Assembly: GCA_016931955.1 (NCBI GenBank)
Contig: JAFGDV010000024.1
Coordinates: 1 to 63,295 of the forward strand
Length of the DNA: 63,295 bases
Source of the DNA: Candidatus Altarchaeota archaeon
GTDB taxonomy: Archaea > Altiarchaeota > Altiarchaeia > IMC4 > QMZM01
Direction: 5' to 3'
Shown piece by piece: positions 33,764 to 42,727 of the stretch. The number at the start of each line of letters is the position of its first letter. Position 1 is the first letter of the stretch. The notes beneath the pieces were generated by a model, which searched no databases, was not told where the DNA came from, and saw nothing but the letters and a program-made list of their open reading frames with translations. The translations under genes were made by a program, and so were the position numbers.

Positions 33764-34728
33764 TTTTTGATTGTTGCCCCGTTGTTGTTTCCTTTGGTGT
33801 GGAAGACGTCTCCTCCACCCTGCTTGGATATGAGTTTCTCCAGTTTTGCGACTAGTTTTTCCGCCGTTTCTCTGTCATCTGTTATCCCGTAGAATGTGGG
33901 GCCCCAGCAGGTCTGGCAGGCGCCGTATGCTCCGTTATCCAATAAGAGATTTATGCCGGCTTCCACTATCGGATGACAGTAGGTGCCCTCTTCCTGGAAG
34001 TCCCCCCAGAAGTCTCCCAGTCGGCTGTTGAAGGCTGTGATGGCTTTTCCGAATGTTTCTATGTCGTCTTCAACCAGAGAGGGCATCACCTGCATGAGCA
34101 TTATCCTGGAGAGGCGGTCAGACATCTGCGCAGGCATCGGCTTCAGTTTGCGGAGGATCTCCTCCTCGTTTTCCTTTATCCTCAGTATCGCCTGTATGGG
34201 CTTCTGGGGGATGCATACAACAAAGAGCCAGTCCTCTGGTATCATTTGCCTGAACAGGAGTGGAGGAACCCGTTTACCCTTATCCCCTGTCTTGTATCCT
34301 CCATCTACGATGAAGCCGCCTGATTTGAAGGAATGCAGGCCGAGGGCGACGATTTCCGATCTGCCCAATGTGAGCGCTATTTCTTCTATCGCTGTCTTGA
34401 CTTCATAGAGTTCCGCTATCGCTTTTCCTATCGACAATGCTAGCGCTGTCTGGGAGCCCATGCCTAGGTGTTTTGGTATTGTTTCCCTTACCTTGATCTC
34501 AACGCCTCCTTTGATCCTGTGTTTTTCCAGGAATACTCTAGCGTATCTTTCAGCGTTTTCCTTGTCTTCTCCTCTAATGGTTAATTTCCCTGACTTGGCG
34601 GCTTCTATCTCTGTCTTTGGATCGTCTATGGTGAATCCTGCCGTGCCGTAGAGCCTCCCAAGGTCTCCTGTGAGGTCCATGTTGCCGGTATGCAGGTGGG
34701 CGGGCGCCGTGATCATTATTCCTTGCAT
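33757..34728 (-). CDS. beta-ribofuranosylaminobenzene 5'-phosphate synthase
   Basis: Joins p-hydroxy- or p-aminobenzoate with PRPP in the first committed step of tetrahydromethanopterin synthesis. It has the GHMP-kinase fold: ITAPAHLHTGNMDLTGDLGR at the start, IPKHLGMGSQTALALSIGKA (the GHMP loop, about 99-118) and EIVALGLHSFKSGGFIVDGG. The length of 323 aa is normal. It overlaps the DUF1464 gene. It implies that the organism makes, or once made, an H4MPT-type C1 carrier. Confidence 0.9.
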   Translation of the reverse strand: MQGIMITAPAHLHTGNMDLTGDLGRLYGTAGFTIDDPKTEIEAAKSGKLTIRGEDKENAERYARVFLEKHRIKGGVEIKVRETIPKHLGMGSQTALALSIGKAIAELYEVKTAIEEIALTLGRSEIVALGLHSFKSGGFIVDGGYKTGDKGKRVPPLLFRQMIPEDWLFVVCIPQKPIQAILRIKENEEEILRKLKPMPAQMSDRLSRIMLMQVMPSLVEDDIETFGKAITAFNSRLGDFWGDFQEEGTYCHPIVEAGINLLLDNGAYGACQTCWGPTFYGITDDRETAEKLVAKLEKLISKQGGGDVFHTKGNNNGATIKKW

Positions 34729-34854
34729 TTTGTAGTATATTTGGAGGGTAGTATTAAATCAGCCGACTGAAAAACAATATACATCATTTAAAAATAAAAT
34801 TTGGACAAAATATATCAATTTATTAACTTATACTACCTAATAGATTACACGAAG

Positions 34855-35583
34855 ATGCTGCCAGATAGTCCTAAAATAGAACACCCAACTGACTGGAAAG
34901 AGCTGAACAAGAGCGTTGAAGGCGAGAACGAACCACAAAAAGCTGTCATAGATTACCCCATCAGCTGGAAAGAATTCCATGATCTCATAGAAAGCGTGCA
35001 GAGAAGGAGGTCATACCTTGAGAGAAAACAGGAAAAACTGAGTTCTATGTACAATCTACTGATGAGGGAAAACAAGAAATTCGAGAAAGAGAAGGACCTG
35101 ATAGTTGAAGAGATGAGGATCATAAAGGGTTTGATAGACGAGTACCGGGCAAGATACCATTCAGACATAAACAATGGGGCAACATACATCCAAGGCTTAG
35201 ATGAGATAACAGGGGTAGTGCAGGAATCACTTGACCAGGCCGTGAACTCAGGCACTGAAGCAGACAGTATAGTGCAGACAAAACCAACCCCGAAGATAGT
35301 AAACATAGTAACCACGCCTCAACAGACCACCAAGAGACTTCTCCAATCAAAAAAGAGCGTGGACCTGCAGAGGAAGAAGCAGATAAAAACAGCACTCCAC
35401 CACATGCTGGAGATAGTAGATAAGAGAGGTAAGTTAAGGATCAAAGACCTCTCTGATGAATTAGGAGTTGATTCTGAGGTCGTCCTCCGGTGGGCTAAGG
35501 TCATGGAGAGCAGAGGCATGCTCACCATAAGCTATTCCCTGAGGGGTGGGCAGGTTATCGAGAGGGCATCAACTGCCAGATGA
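34855..35583 (+). CDS. coiled-coil protein with C-terminal winged helix
   Basis: A 242-aa protein. A coiled coil (about 45-105; RRSYLERKQEKLSSMYNLL, KKFEKEKDLIVEEMRIIKG) is followed by a low-complexity linker and a C-terminal winged-helix (about 175-235; LEIVDKRGKLRIKDLSDELG, VVLRWAKVMESRGMLTIS). ATG 34855 (MLPDSPKIEHPTDWKEL) is preferred to TTG 34801 because the extra N-terminus lies over a TATA-like region. It resembles archaeal proteins of unknown role that pair coiled coil and HTH. The convergent CaCA gene ends 1 nt after its stop. Confidence 0.72.
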   Translation: MLPDSPKIEHPTDWKELNKSVEGENEPQKAVIDYPISWKEFHDLIESVQRRRSYLERKQEKLSSMYNLLMRENKKFEKEKDLIVEEMRIIKGLIDEYRARYHSDINNGATYIQGLDEITGVVQESLDQAVNSGTEADSIVQTKPTPKIVNIVTTPQQTTKRLLQSKKSVDLQRKKQIKTALHHMLEIVDKRGKLRIKDLSDELGVDSEVVLRWAKVMESRGMLTISYSLRGGQVIERASTAR

Positions 35584-36531
35584 TCACGGAAAGAACACAA
35601 TCCTCAGATAGATGAACAACAGGTAAAGCAATATTAAGACTGAGGACTCCTTCTTGTTCAGATCCATGTGGTTGAACAACATCAATAAAGCGATCAGGGT
35701 CGCAACCATCCAATAGACGAAGTCGAAGCTTAGTACCATAGGTGTTACAGTAACCCCCGCAACGGTGGCTCCTAGACCAAACGAAAGCAGAGGATCCGTG
35801 ATGTTGCTTCCGATAAGGTTTCCAAGGGACAGAGTCCCAGAACCCTTTGTTAATGCCCTGATGGAGACGCTGAGTTCAGGTATGCTCGTACCTAAGCCGA
35901 TGAAGAGCCCGATCAGGGAACTGCTTATGTTCATGTATGTTGCCAACGAAACCCCGTTCTCCACAGCAAGGTTTGCGGAATATATCACAACCACTATGCC
36001 AATAAGACACTTGGAGGTTTCCAGCAACAGATTGCCCTTCTTATCATACGAATGTGCCTTCCCGAGAACACCTTCCTGACGCAGCAGAAGCCCTACATAG
36101 GAGAGGTAGATTACCACTAGAAAGACGCCTTCAATCTGGCTGACATAGCCATCAACGCAAACGAGGAACATGAGGATAAGCGCGAACAACATCATCCCTC
36201 CATCGCGCCGAAGAGACCTCTTACTTATGTGGAGTGTGGCGATCATCCCCACAATACCAAGCAGTAGAGTGATCTGGGCTAGGTCGCTGCCGATGATGTT
36301 CCCAACAGCTATCCCTGAAGCATCAGTTCCCTGCAAGGTGCTGAAGCCAGCCATCACGTTCGTGAATATCTCTGGCAGAGAAGTGCCGATGGAGGCTATG
36401 GTCAACCCGACGATCAGGCCCGAGACATTGAGCATGGAAGCGATCTTCTTGGCAGCTGAAACAGCGAAGTCGCTTCCAAACCATAAACCTAGAACTCCAA
36501 GGAAAACGAATGCCACCTCATAAAAGACCAT
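35584..36531 (-). CDS. sodium/calcium exchanger family protein (CaCA, YrbG-like)
   Basis: A membrane antiporter of 315 aa with about ten segments. Both alpha repeats are visible: GLIVGLTIASIGTSLPEIFT (about 38-57) with VGNIIGSDLAQITLLLG, and GLFIGLGTSIPELSVSI with LGNLIGSNITDPLLSFG. These hold the ion-binding Glu, Ser and Thr residues. It probably exports Ca2+ or another divalent ion against Na+ or H+. Confidence 0.92.
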   Translation of the reverse strand: MVFYEVAFVFLGVLGLWFGSDFAVSAAKKIASMLNVSGLIVGLTIASIGTSLPEIFTNVMAGFSTLQGTDASGIAVGNIIGSDLAQITLLLGIVGMIATLHISKRSLRRDGGMMLFALILMFLVCVDGYVSQIEGVFLVVIYLSYVGLLLRQEGVLGKAHSYDKKGNLLLETSKCLIGIVVVIYSANLAVENGVSLATYMNISSSLIGLFIGLGTSIPELSVSIRALTKGSGTLSLGNLIGSNITDPLLSFGLGATVAGVTVTPMVLSFDFVYWMVATLIALLMLFNHMDLNKKESSVLILLYLLFIYLRIVFFP

Positions 36532-36580
36532 GTTATCTATAGCTTCTGAGGATTTATAGCCTAAATCAGATTACTTATTC

Positions 36581-38536
36581 ATGAAGTTCCTTCAATCCAT
36601 CACGCTGTTGGTGGTCTTCTCCCTGATGGCTTCTGCTCAGCAGCCCCTGGACTGCGATGCTTTGAAGAACAAGGTCTATCCTGGCTCCAAGGACTACAGG
36701 CTTACGAACGCAAACCTCTACTTTGACGTCGCATTGGATGGAACCATTGATGTCAGAGAGGAGGTAACCTACGACTTCTATTCGGGGAGGTTCTCCTTCG
36801 CATACCGGGATATCCGGGTTCCATCCTCTAAGGTATCAGATGTCTACGTCACAGAAGAGGGAGGCGAGATCTGTTACGACTTTTTTCCGAACTACAAGAG
36901 CGACACTGTCCGGATTAAGTGGTACTATGACGAAGTAAACAACAGAGAGAGAACGTTCACCTTACACTATAAGCTGAGAAACATAATCAATGCATACGAC
37001 GACGTTAATGAATTCTATTGGAAGGTGTGGGGTGGGGACTGGGATAAACCAGTAAACAATATCTATGGCGAGATAAGGCTCCCCTATGCTGTGAACGACC
37101 CAATGGAGGTCTACACTTGGGGCCACCCTGAACTGAAGGGCAAAATAGCACTCTCCAAGAACAACACAGTAATCTTTCAGACCTTTAATGTTCCAGCACA
37201 CCAGTGGGTCGAGGTCAGGGCAGTTTACCCGAGCTATGACTATGGAAAAGGAGCGTACACGAACCATGAGACAGGGGAAGGCTTGAAGAAGATAATCACC
37301 AAAGAAGAGAACTACTCAGGGAGTGGTGGGAACGCGTTTACTGTCGTTATCGCGTTATTTGTCCTAGAATGGCTTTTCATATTCATCAGCCCCATACTCT
37401 TCATGATATTCCCAAAACATCGGAAAAAGATAGGTTTGCTCATACTGCTCCTCTTCTTGCTCACATTCTTCGGCTTCTTCGCGATGCCATTACTCCTCGT
37501 CTTAGGCATCTCCTTGAATCCAACATACATCGCACTGCAGGCCATAGCCCTGCTTTCAGCGTTCATGCTCTGCTGGCATCGTTGGGGCAGGGAACCGAGG
37601 GTGGACTACTTGCAGATCTATGAGCGAGAGCCGCCTTATGACTATTCTCCTGCAGTAGTCTCAGCCCTCATGAATCAGCTCACACATGAACCCGATGAGG
37701 CGACGCTTATGGGAGAGATCCTGGACCTAGCCCATAGAGGGTATATAACGATAAAGAAGGTACCGAAGGAAAAATTCTTGGGCGTTTTTGGGAGAGACTA
37801 TGACTTTGAGATAGGCTTCAGCGAACATAAGGCCGACGAAGATACCCCTGAATCTGAGAAGAAACTCTTGGATTTCCTTAAAACAAAGGCAGAGGATAAA
37901 CCTATAACGTTCAAAAAATTGGAGGGGGAGATAAGGAAAACCCCCGAATCATCCAGAGAGTGGTTTAAGGGCTGGAAGAAGACCGTGAAGAAAGACGCTG
38001 AAAAAAGAGGATTCTTTGATAAGGCGACCGGTTTATGGGTTTTTCTGGCAGCTTCCATGATTATTGCTGCATTCTTCTTTATCTATAACTTCATCATCAG
38101 TTTGGTTGTAACAGGCTTCCTAGTCTCTGTGTTGGTTCTCTTGTTCCCGGGGATACTGCCTAAGCGGACGCATGAGGGTGCGTTGCACTTTCTGAGGTGG
38201 ATGAACCTCAAAAAATTCTTGGAGGATTTCAGCCAGCTTAGCAGGATGCCGCCTGACGCAGTAGTCCTCTGGGAGAAGTACCTAGTCTATGCTACATCAT
38301 TGGGTGTTTCAAGGGAGGTTGAAAAAGCCATGGATCAGGTGTTCTCGAAGCTCCCAGAGTCTTCCAGAGCAGTTATGTACGGCGGCATCACCGGTTCAGG
38401 TATGACAGGATTCAGTTCAAGCTTCTCCTCTTCGTTCGCTTCATCCTTCGCCTCTGCTTCCTCGACCTCGGGCAGCGGCGGCTTCAGCGGCGGGGGCGGC
38501 GGCGGGGGCGGAGGAGGCGGAGGAGGAGCCGGCTGA
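36581..38536 (+). CDS. DUF2207-family membrane protein
   Basis: A 651-aa protein. The signal peptide (MKFLQSITLLVVFSLMASAQ) is followed by a large extracellular beta-sandwich DUF2207 domain (about 40-250; DVALDGTIDVREEVTYDFYS, FAYRDIRVP), two pairs of membrane helices (near 255-335 and 485-530) and a cytoplasmic region. The C-terminal tail is Ser-rich and then nearly all Gly (GGFSGGGGG...). The family is widespread and uncharacterised. A TATA-like GATTTATAG about 26 nt before ATG 36581 indicates a leaderless mRNA. Its stop overlaps the start of the phosphoesterase gene (TGATG). Confidence 0.88.
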   Translation: MKFLQSITLLVVFSLMASAQQPLDCDALKNKVYPGSKDYRLTNANLYFDVALDGTIDVREEVTYDFYSGRFSFAYRDIRVPSSKVSDVYVTEEGGEICYDFFPNYKSDTVRIKWYYDEVNNRERTFTLHYKLRNIINAYDDVNEFYWKVWGGDWDKPVNNIYGEIRLPYAVNDPMEVYTWGHPELKGKIALSKNNTVIFQTFNVPAHQWVEVRAVYPSYDYGKGAYTNHETGEGLKKIITKEENYSGSGGNAFTVVIALFVLEWLFIFISPILFMIFPKHRKKIGLLILLLFLLTFFGFFAMPLLLVLGISLNPTYIALQAIALLSAFMLCWHRWGREPRVDYLQIYEREPPYDYSPAVVSALMNQLTHEPDEATLMGEILDLAHRGYITIKKVPKEKFLGVFGRDYDFEIGFSEHKADEDTPESEKKLLDFLKTKAEDKPITFKKLEGEIRKTPESSREWFKGWKKTVKKDAEKRGFFDKATGLWVFLAASMIIAAFFFIYNFIISLVVTGFLVSVLVLLFPGILPKRTHEGALHFLRWMNLKKFLEDFSQLSRMPPDAVVLWEKYLVYATSLGVSREVEKAMDQVFSKLPESSRAVMYGGITGSGMTGFSSSFSSSFASSFASASSTSGSGGFSGGGGGGGGGGGGGAG

Positions 38537-39255
38537 TGGACATCCTTTCTGGTGTGGAGATTCATGGGTTAGGTCTTTATTTGAGGGGGCAGAGGACATT
38601 GGTCATAGCGGACTTGCACCTCGGCTATGAGGAGGAATTGATGCGCTTCGGCTACCTTGTTCCTAGATTCCAGTACAATGAGATCATAGAGCACATGGAA
38701 AAGATCCTCTCAGAGGTGGATGCTGAGAAGGTCGTAATAAACGGCGACCTCAAGCACGAGTTCGGCCGGATCAGCGAGCAGGAGTGGACTGAGGTCTTGA
38801 ATTTCTTGGACTTTCTCTCGGAGAGGGTTGAAGAGATCATCCTAGTCAGAGGAAACCATGATACAATCATCGGTCCGATAGCCTCGAAGAGGAAGGTAAA
38901 GATTCAGGAGAAATACTTCATTGGGGAGGATGGGGTCTATATCACCCACGGACACGAGATTCCCTCTGATAACGACTTCAAGAAATCGAGGGTAGTGGTA
39001 ATAGCACATGATCACCCTGCGATCTCTCTCAGGGAGGAGATCCGGGTCGAGAAGGTTAAGTGTTTTTTGAAGGGGAACTGGGGTGATAAGATATTGATTC
39101 AGATGCCTTCCCTGAATTTTGTAACAGAGGGGACGGACCTTACGAAGGAAAAGCCTTTGTCGCCTTTCATGGACCAGGATTTGGACGAATTCGAAGCCTA
39201 CGGCGTGGAGGGCTTTAAGGTGTTCTATTTTGGGAGGATAACTGGGCTCCTATAG
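38536..39255 (+). CDS. archaeal metallophosphoesterase (COG1407-like)
   Basis: A 239-aa calcineurin-type phosphoesterase. Metal-binding motifs appear in order: ADLHLGYEEEL (near 24), VINGDLKHEFG, VRGNHDTII, YITHGHEIPS and IAHDHPAISL. Such enzymes act on phosphodiesters or nucleotides; the natural substrate is not known. It is translationally coupled to the DUF2207 gene (1-nt overlap) and followed by a lipoprotein gene 35 nt later. Confidence 0.9.
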   Translation: MDILSGVEIHGLGLYLRGQRTLVIADLHLGYEEELMRFGYLVPRFQYNEIIEHMEKILSEVDAEKVVINGDLKHEFGRISEQEWTEVLNFLDFLSERVEEIILVRGNHDTIIGPIASKRKVKIQEKYFIGEDGVYITHGHEIPSDNDFKKSRVVVIAHDHPAISLREEIRVEKVKCFLKGNWGDKILIQMPSLNFVTEGTDLTKEKPLSPFMDQDLDEFEAYGVEGFKVFYFGRITGLL

Positions 39256-39290
39256 GTTATCTTGATATCATCCAATGTATTACAGGGATA

Positions 39291-40733
39291 ATGGAAAAGC
39301 TTTCTGTTGTCGTGGTCTTAGTCATCCTACTAAGCGGCTGCGTGAGTCTAAGAGAGTATCTTTATAGTACGACAAGTCCTGATGTGACATCGTCCACGGT
39401 AACGTCGACGTCGACTTCGACCACCTCTACTTCTACGACTACGACATCCACTACTTCAACAACTCAACCGCCTTTGAAGTATCCTGAACTGCTAGAATGC
39501 GAGAAAAAAAATGGCTATGAAAGAGACGACTGCTTCTATGACGTCGCCGTCGATAGACAGGACTTCACGCTCTGTGAGGAGATCGACGGTAATGTGTTGA
39601 TGACTGTCTGCGTTGCGGCAGAAAAAAAGGACTCGAACATATGCGGCTTCATCAACGACCTGCAGACAAGGGATAAATGCCTTTATGGCGTAGCCGTCAC
39701 CAAGAAGGATGAGAGGGTATGTGAAAGCATAGAGTTGGACATATTAAAGGATACCTGCTACCTGAAGATCTCAAAGAAGAAGGGGGATGAGAAGATATGT
39801 GACAGCATAAGATTTTCCACGATAAGAGATATGTGTCTCAGCGACTGCTCTATAAGGGAGGTCTCTTCTGACCTGATAGGTTCAGTAGGTAAAGACGACT
39901 ACATTGAGGTCAGCATAGAGACCAGAGAATGCGATGGACTGGAGGTTAGCTATAAGGCTGACTTAGAATACCTTTCACTGCTGAATCAGTCAACCAAGAA
40001 AGTCGAATCATCTGAGGAAGGAATAACCTTCAGGTTTAAGTGCGATAGGCCTTGTGAGGAAACGTATCTATACCTGAGGGTCGGGGAGGAAGAGATCATA
40101 GAGAAGGCCGCCTGCATGGGTTTTTCCCCTACAGCGGAGTGCAGTATCCATTTTCTGGCGAATGAATCGCTGCTCGACTCTAGGGTAACAGAGGACATCA
40201 ATGTAACGATACTCGCCGAGGAGTGTATAGGAGAGAAGGTCAATTATTCCATGGAGCCGTTAAGCTTGTATTTCTCTCACTGGGTCTTCAACGGCGCCCT
40301 GAGGGCTAACTCATCCAATAAAGTAAAAAGCGACCTCGAGAGGATAACACTATATTATAGATGCAATGGCACCTACGACGGAATCCTTGTGAAGACCAAG
40401 GTAGGGGATCAGGAGGTGAACAACTACGCTGTCTGCAGGGTTAAGCCGGAGTGTTCTCTCAGGTTCTTGGAGGATAAATCGATGTTGGAGGCGAATGAGG
40501 GTGGTGTGGTTCACCTGACTGTCCTGGCTGAGGAGTGTAGAGAAGAGGAAGTAAAGCACTCAGCCGAATCTGGGTGGCTTGAATTCGTTAACGCTTCTTC
40601 GGGGAGTGTTTCAAGCAATCGGGAGGAGATATCTGTAGAATATCGCTGCAGGAAGTCGACCGAGTTTCTGCTGTACATAAGCATCAACATAGGAAATGAG
40701 GAGATTGTCAGATACGCGCGATGTATGCCCTAG
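39291..40733 (+). CDS. Cys-repeat lipoprotein
   Basis: A 480-aa exported protein. The lipobox LLSGC sits at residues 13-17 after a short hydrophobic stretch. A Ser/Thr stalk follows (about 28-60, probably glycosylated). Next come at least four units of a short Cys motif of the type ECEKKNGYERDDCFYDVAV, CEEI...VCVAAEKKD, and CGFI...KCLYGVAVTKKD, and then three longer units (near 200-480) with a shared pattern: ECSIHFLANESLLDS, PECSLRFLEDKSMLEA, and C-terminal YRC. Function unknown; a surface scaffold is likely. Confidence 0.8.
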   Translation: MEKLSVVVVLVILLSGCVSLREYLYSTTSPDVTSSTVTSTSTSTTSTSTTTTSTTSTTQPPLKYPELLECEKKNGYERDDCFYDVAVDRQDFTLCEEIDGNVLMTVCVAAEKKDSNICGFINDLQTRDKCLYGVAVTKKDERVCESIELDILKDTCYLKISKKKGDEKICDSIRFSTIRDMCLSDCSIREVSSDLIGSVGKDDYIEVSIETRECDGLEVSYKADLEYLSLLNQSTKKVESSEEGITFRFKCDRPCEETYLYLRVGEEEIIEKAACMGFSPTAECSIHFLANESLLDSRVTEDINVTILAEECIGEKVNYSMEPLSLYFSHWVFNGALRANSSNKVKSDLERITLYYRCNGTYDGILVKTKVGDQEVNNYAVCRVKPECSLRFLEDKSMLEANEGGVVHLTVLAEECREEEVKHSAESGWLEFVNASSGSVSSNREEISVEYRCRKSTEFLLYISINIGNEEIVRYARCMP

Positions 40734-40738
40734 GTAGC

Positions 40739-40831
40739 CTACTTTTTATGCATTCTCTTAAGCTTTTTCCTTCTCTTCCGGAGCTTATGCGTTCGCATCT
40801 TCTGGATCTTTCGCTTTCTTCCACAGGGCAT
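40739..40831 (-). CDS. 30-aa highly basic protein (bS22/mS38-like)
   Basis: A 30-codon gene starting MPCGRKRKIQKM and continuing RTHKLRKRRKKLKRMHKK, with about 18 Arg/Lys. The pattern K-M-x-T/K-H-K-x-R-K-R-R-K-K is that of very small basic ribosomal proteins (bacterial bS22, the C-terminus of mS38/AURKAIP1). A TATA-like TTTATATTA lies 20-30 nt before the ATG, so a leaderless mRNA is likely. Its stop is 6 nt from the stop of the convergent lipoprotein gene. It is too short for most gene finders. The family call is by pattern. Confidence 0.68.
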   Translation of the reverse strand: MPCGRKRKIQKMRTHKLRKRRKKLKRMHKK

Positions 40832-41035
40832 AAGATAAGATTCGGATTCCGTTAATATAAATCACCGCATAATACGTTCTCTGGAGTATTATTATTTCCC
40901 TTAACTACCCAAGAAAAACGAAAAGTATTTATACCAAGAGTTACACTATAGTATATACCGGCAATCTGAGAACGGTGTCAAGCTGTTTCTCGGGATGGTT
41001 GGAAGCCGAGATAAAGTAAATGGTTGGGGGGGAAA

Positions 41036-41956
41036 ATGACATCCTGCAGAGTATGCAATAGCACTAAGCTTATTGTAGACTACCGACACGGTGAAGTAGT
41101 CTGTAGGCAATGTGGACTGGTTCAGGAAGACAAACTCTTTGATTTTGGACCCGAATGGAGGGCCTTCGACGAAGAACAGATGAATAAACGCTCTCGGACG
41201 GGTGGGCCGCTGAAGTTCGCGAAACAGAACATCGGCCTTACCACGGAGATAGACCGATACGACCGAGACATCAAGGGAAGCGCTGTCCCATCTGAGCGAA
41301 AGGCTCAACTCTACCGTCTTAGAAAATGGCAGCGCCGCTCTAGGATGGGCACCTCCGTAGACAGGAACCTATCCATCGCGTTACCTGAGTTGGATAGGAT
41401 GTGTGCGCACCTGAATGTTGCGCCGAATATAAAGGAGGAATGCGCCCGCTGGTACAGGAAGTGCGTTAACCAGGGGATCGTCAGGGGTAGGTCGATAGAA
41501 AGCGTAATAGCAGCCATAATATACATGGTATCAAGGAAGCATCAGCTGCCCAAGACACTCAAGGAATTGGAGGAGGTCTCCGGTGTGAAGAAGAAAGACA
41601 TCGGCAGAAGCTACCGAACCATCTGCAGACGGCTGGAGTTGAAGATGCCTGTCGTCAAGGCTTCAGACTATGTGCCAAGACTAGCATCTCAATTGGGTGT
41701 TTCCGGCAAGACGGAGGCGAAAGCCATGGAGATGCTCGAGAAGGCGAGAAAGAGGGGTATCATCTCTGGAAAGGTGCCTATAAGCATCGCGGCAGCAGCC
41801 ATCTATGTTGCGGGTAGGATGAACGACGACAAGCAGACTGAGACGATAATTGGTGTGGACGAGGTTCCTGAATCCGCTATAAAGAACAGGTACGATGAAC
41901 TCCTCCGGGAGTTCAAGAACAGGAATCTTATCAAAGCCCATCCGATACCTGGTTGA
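41036..41956 (+). CDS. tfb: transcription initiation factor B (TFB)
   Basis: Recruits RNA polymerase to TATA/TBP complexes. An N-terminal zinc ribbon has CRVC (4-7) and CRQC (about 25-28). A B-finger region follows (EWRAFDEEQMNKRSRTGGPL), then two cyclin folds (YMVSRKHQLPKTLKELEEVS and AAAAIYVAGRMNDDKQT). The length of 306 aa fits. ATG 41036 is chosen over TTG 41024 because GGGGGG lies just before it. It has a long leader for this genome, with TATA-like boxes near 40930 and 40955. Confidence 0.97.
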   Translation: MTSCRVCNSTKLIVDYRHGEVVCRQCGLVQEDKLFDFGPEWRAFDEEQMNKRSRTGGPLKFAKQNIGLTTEIDRYDRDIKGSAVPSERKAQLYRLRKWQRRSRMGTSVDRNLSIALPELDRMCAHLNVAPNIKEECARWYRKCVNQGIVRGRSIESVIAAIIYMVSRKHQLPKTLKELEEVSGVKKKDIGRSYRTICRRLELKMPVVKASDYVPRLASQLGVSGKTEAKAMEMLEKARKRGIISGKVPISIAAAAIYVAGRMNDDKQTETIIGVDEVPESAIKNRYDELLREFKNRNLIKAHPIPG

Positions 41957-41962
41957 ATACCT

Positions 41963-41976
41963 TCTTCTTTTTTTAT
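41963..41976. terminator. T-rich convergent terminator
   Basis: CTTCTTTTTTTATTTT lies between the ends of the TFB and TrkA genes. It could end TFB transcription on the plus strand. Confidence 0.45.
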
Positions 41977-41980
41977 TTTA

Positions 41981-42631
41981 TTAACCCTTTAATAGTGTGA
42001 TGACGTCCTTAGAAGCCTCTGTCTTTGACACTACTATGAGCAGGTCCCCTTTCCTCAGTATTGCCTCAGGCGAAGCTATTACTATCTCCCCGCCCCGCGA
42101 TATCAGACCTATGACGGCTTCTGAGGGCAACCCTGCGTCCTTTATCTTCCTCCCATCCAAGGCTTCATTGGTCAACCTTATCTCAAGTATCTCTGCCTTG
42201 CCTTTCTCGATGGAAATGATGCTTCTACCCCTGCCCTGGGTTATGGCGTTCTTGAAGTAGCTGACGATCGCGGCTATGGGGCTTATAGCTGCAGTTATTT
42301 CTAAGCTTATATACAGGTCCTGCTTTGTTGGATCATTGACCCTTGAAACAATCCTCTTCACGTTAAACTTCTTGACTATCTGGCAGATGGTTAGGTTTGT
42401 ATTGTCGTCTCTTGTCAGGATAACCACTGCGTCGGCTTTTTCTATGCCAGCGTCCTTCAGGATTTCTGTGTTGCTTCCGTCCCCATGGATTACGAGGGCG
42501 TCCATCGATCCTGCCAACGCCTTAGCCCTTTCCTCGTCCTCTTCAACAACGACGATCTCATGGTCCTCACCTGCCAGATGCTTTGCGAGAGCCGATCCTG
42601 TTTCACCGCAGCCTATGATTATTATATACAT
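41981..42631 (-). CDS. trkA: TrkA-type potassium channel/transporter regulator
   Basis: A 216-aa cytoplasmic regulatory subunit of a K+ uptake system. The RCK N domain starts with IIIGCGETGSALAKHLAGED (NAD(H)/nucleotide loop GxGxxG-like) and continues through VIHGDGSNTEILKDAGIEKA. The RCK C (TrkA-C) domain is about 135-216, with EIRLTNEALDGRKIKDAGLP. No Trk membrane subunit is in this window. Confidence 0.93.
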   Translation of the reverse strand: MYIIIIGCGETGSALAKHLAGEDHEIVVVEEDEERAKALAGSMDALVIHGDGSNTEILKDAGIEKADAVVILTRDDNTNLTICQIVKKFNVKRIVSRVNDPTKQDLYISLEITAAISPIAAIVSYFKNAITQGRGRSIISIEKGKAEILEIRLTNEALDGRKIKDAGLPSEAVIGLISRGGEIVIASPEAILRKGDLLIVVSKTEASKDVITLLKG

Positions 42632-42727
42632 TTTGATTACCTATCTCTATTAGACATTGGAATATAAATATGTTGTAACTTAGATTATACACTATTGGTT
42701 AAAAATGCTTAAAAAGGGTGGGAGAGG

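Noticed and set aside
38335..38565. Minus-strand proline-rich open frame
   Set aside because: It is the antisense image of the Gly-rich tail of the DUF2207 protein.
40961..41035. Possible structured leader (GAGAA/TTCTC) before TFB
   Set aside because: The stem is only about five pairs and no known riboswitch features are visible.
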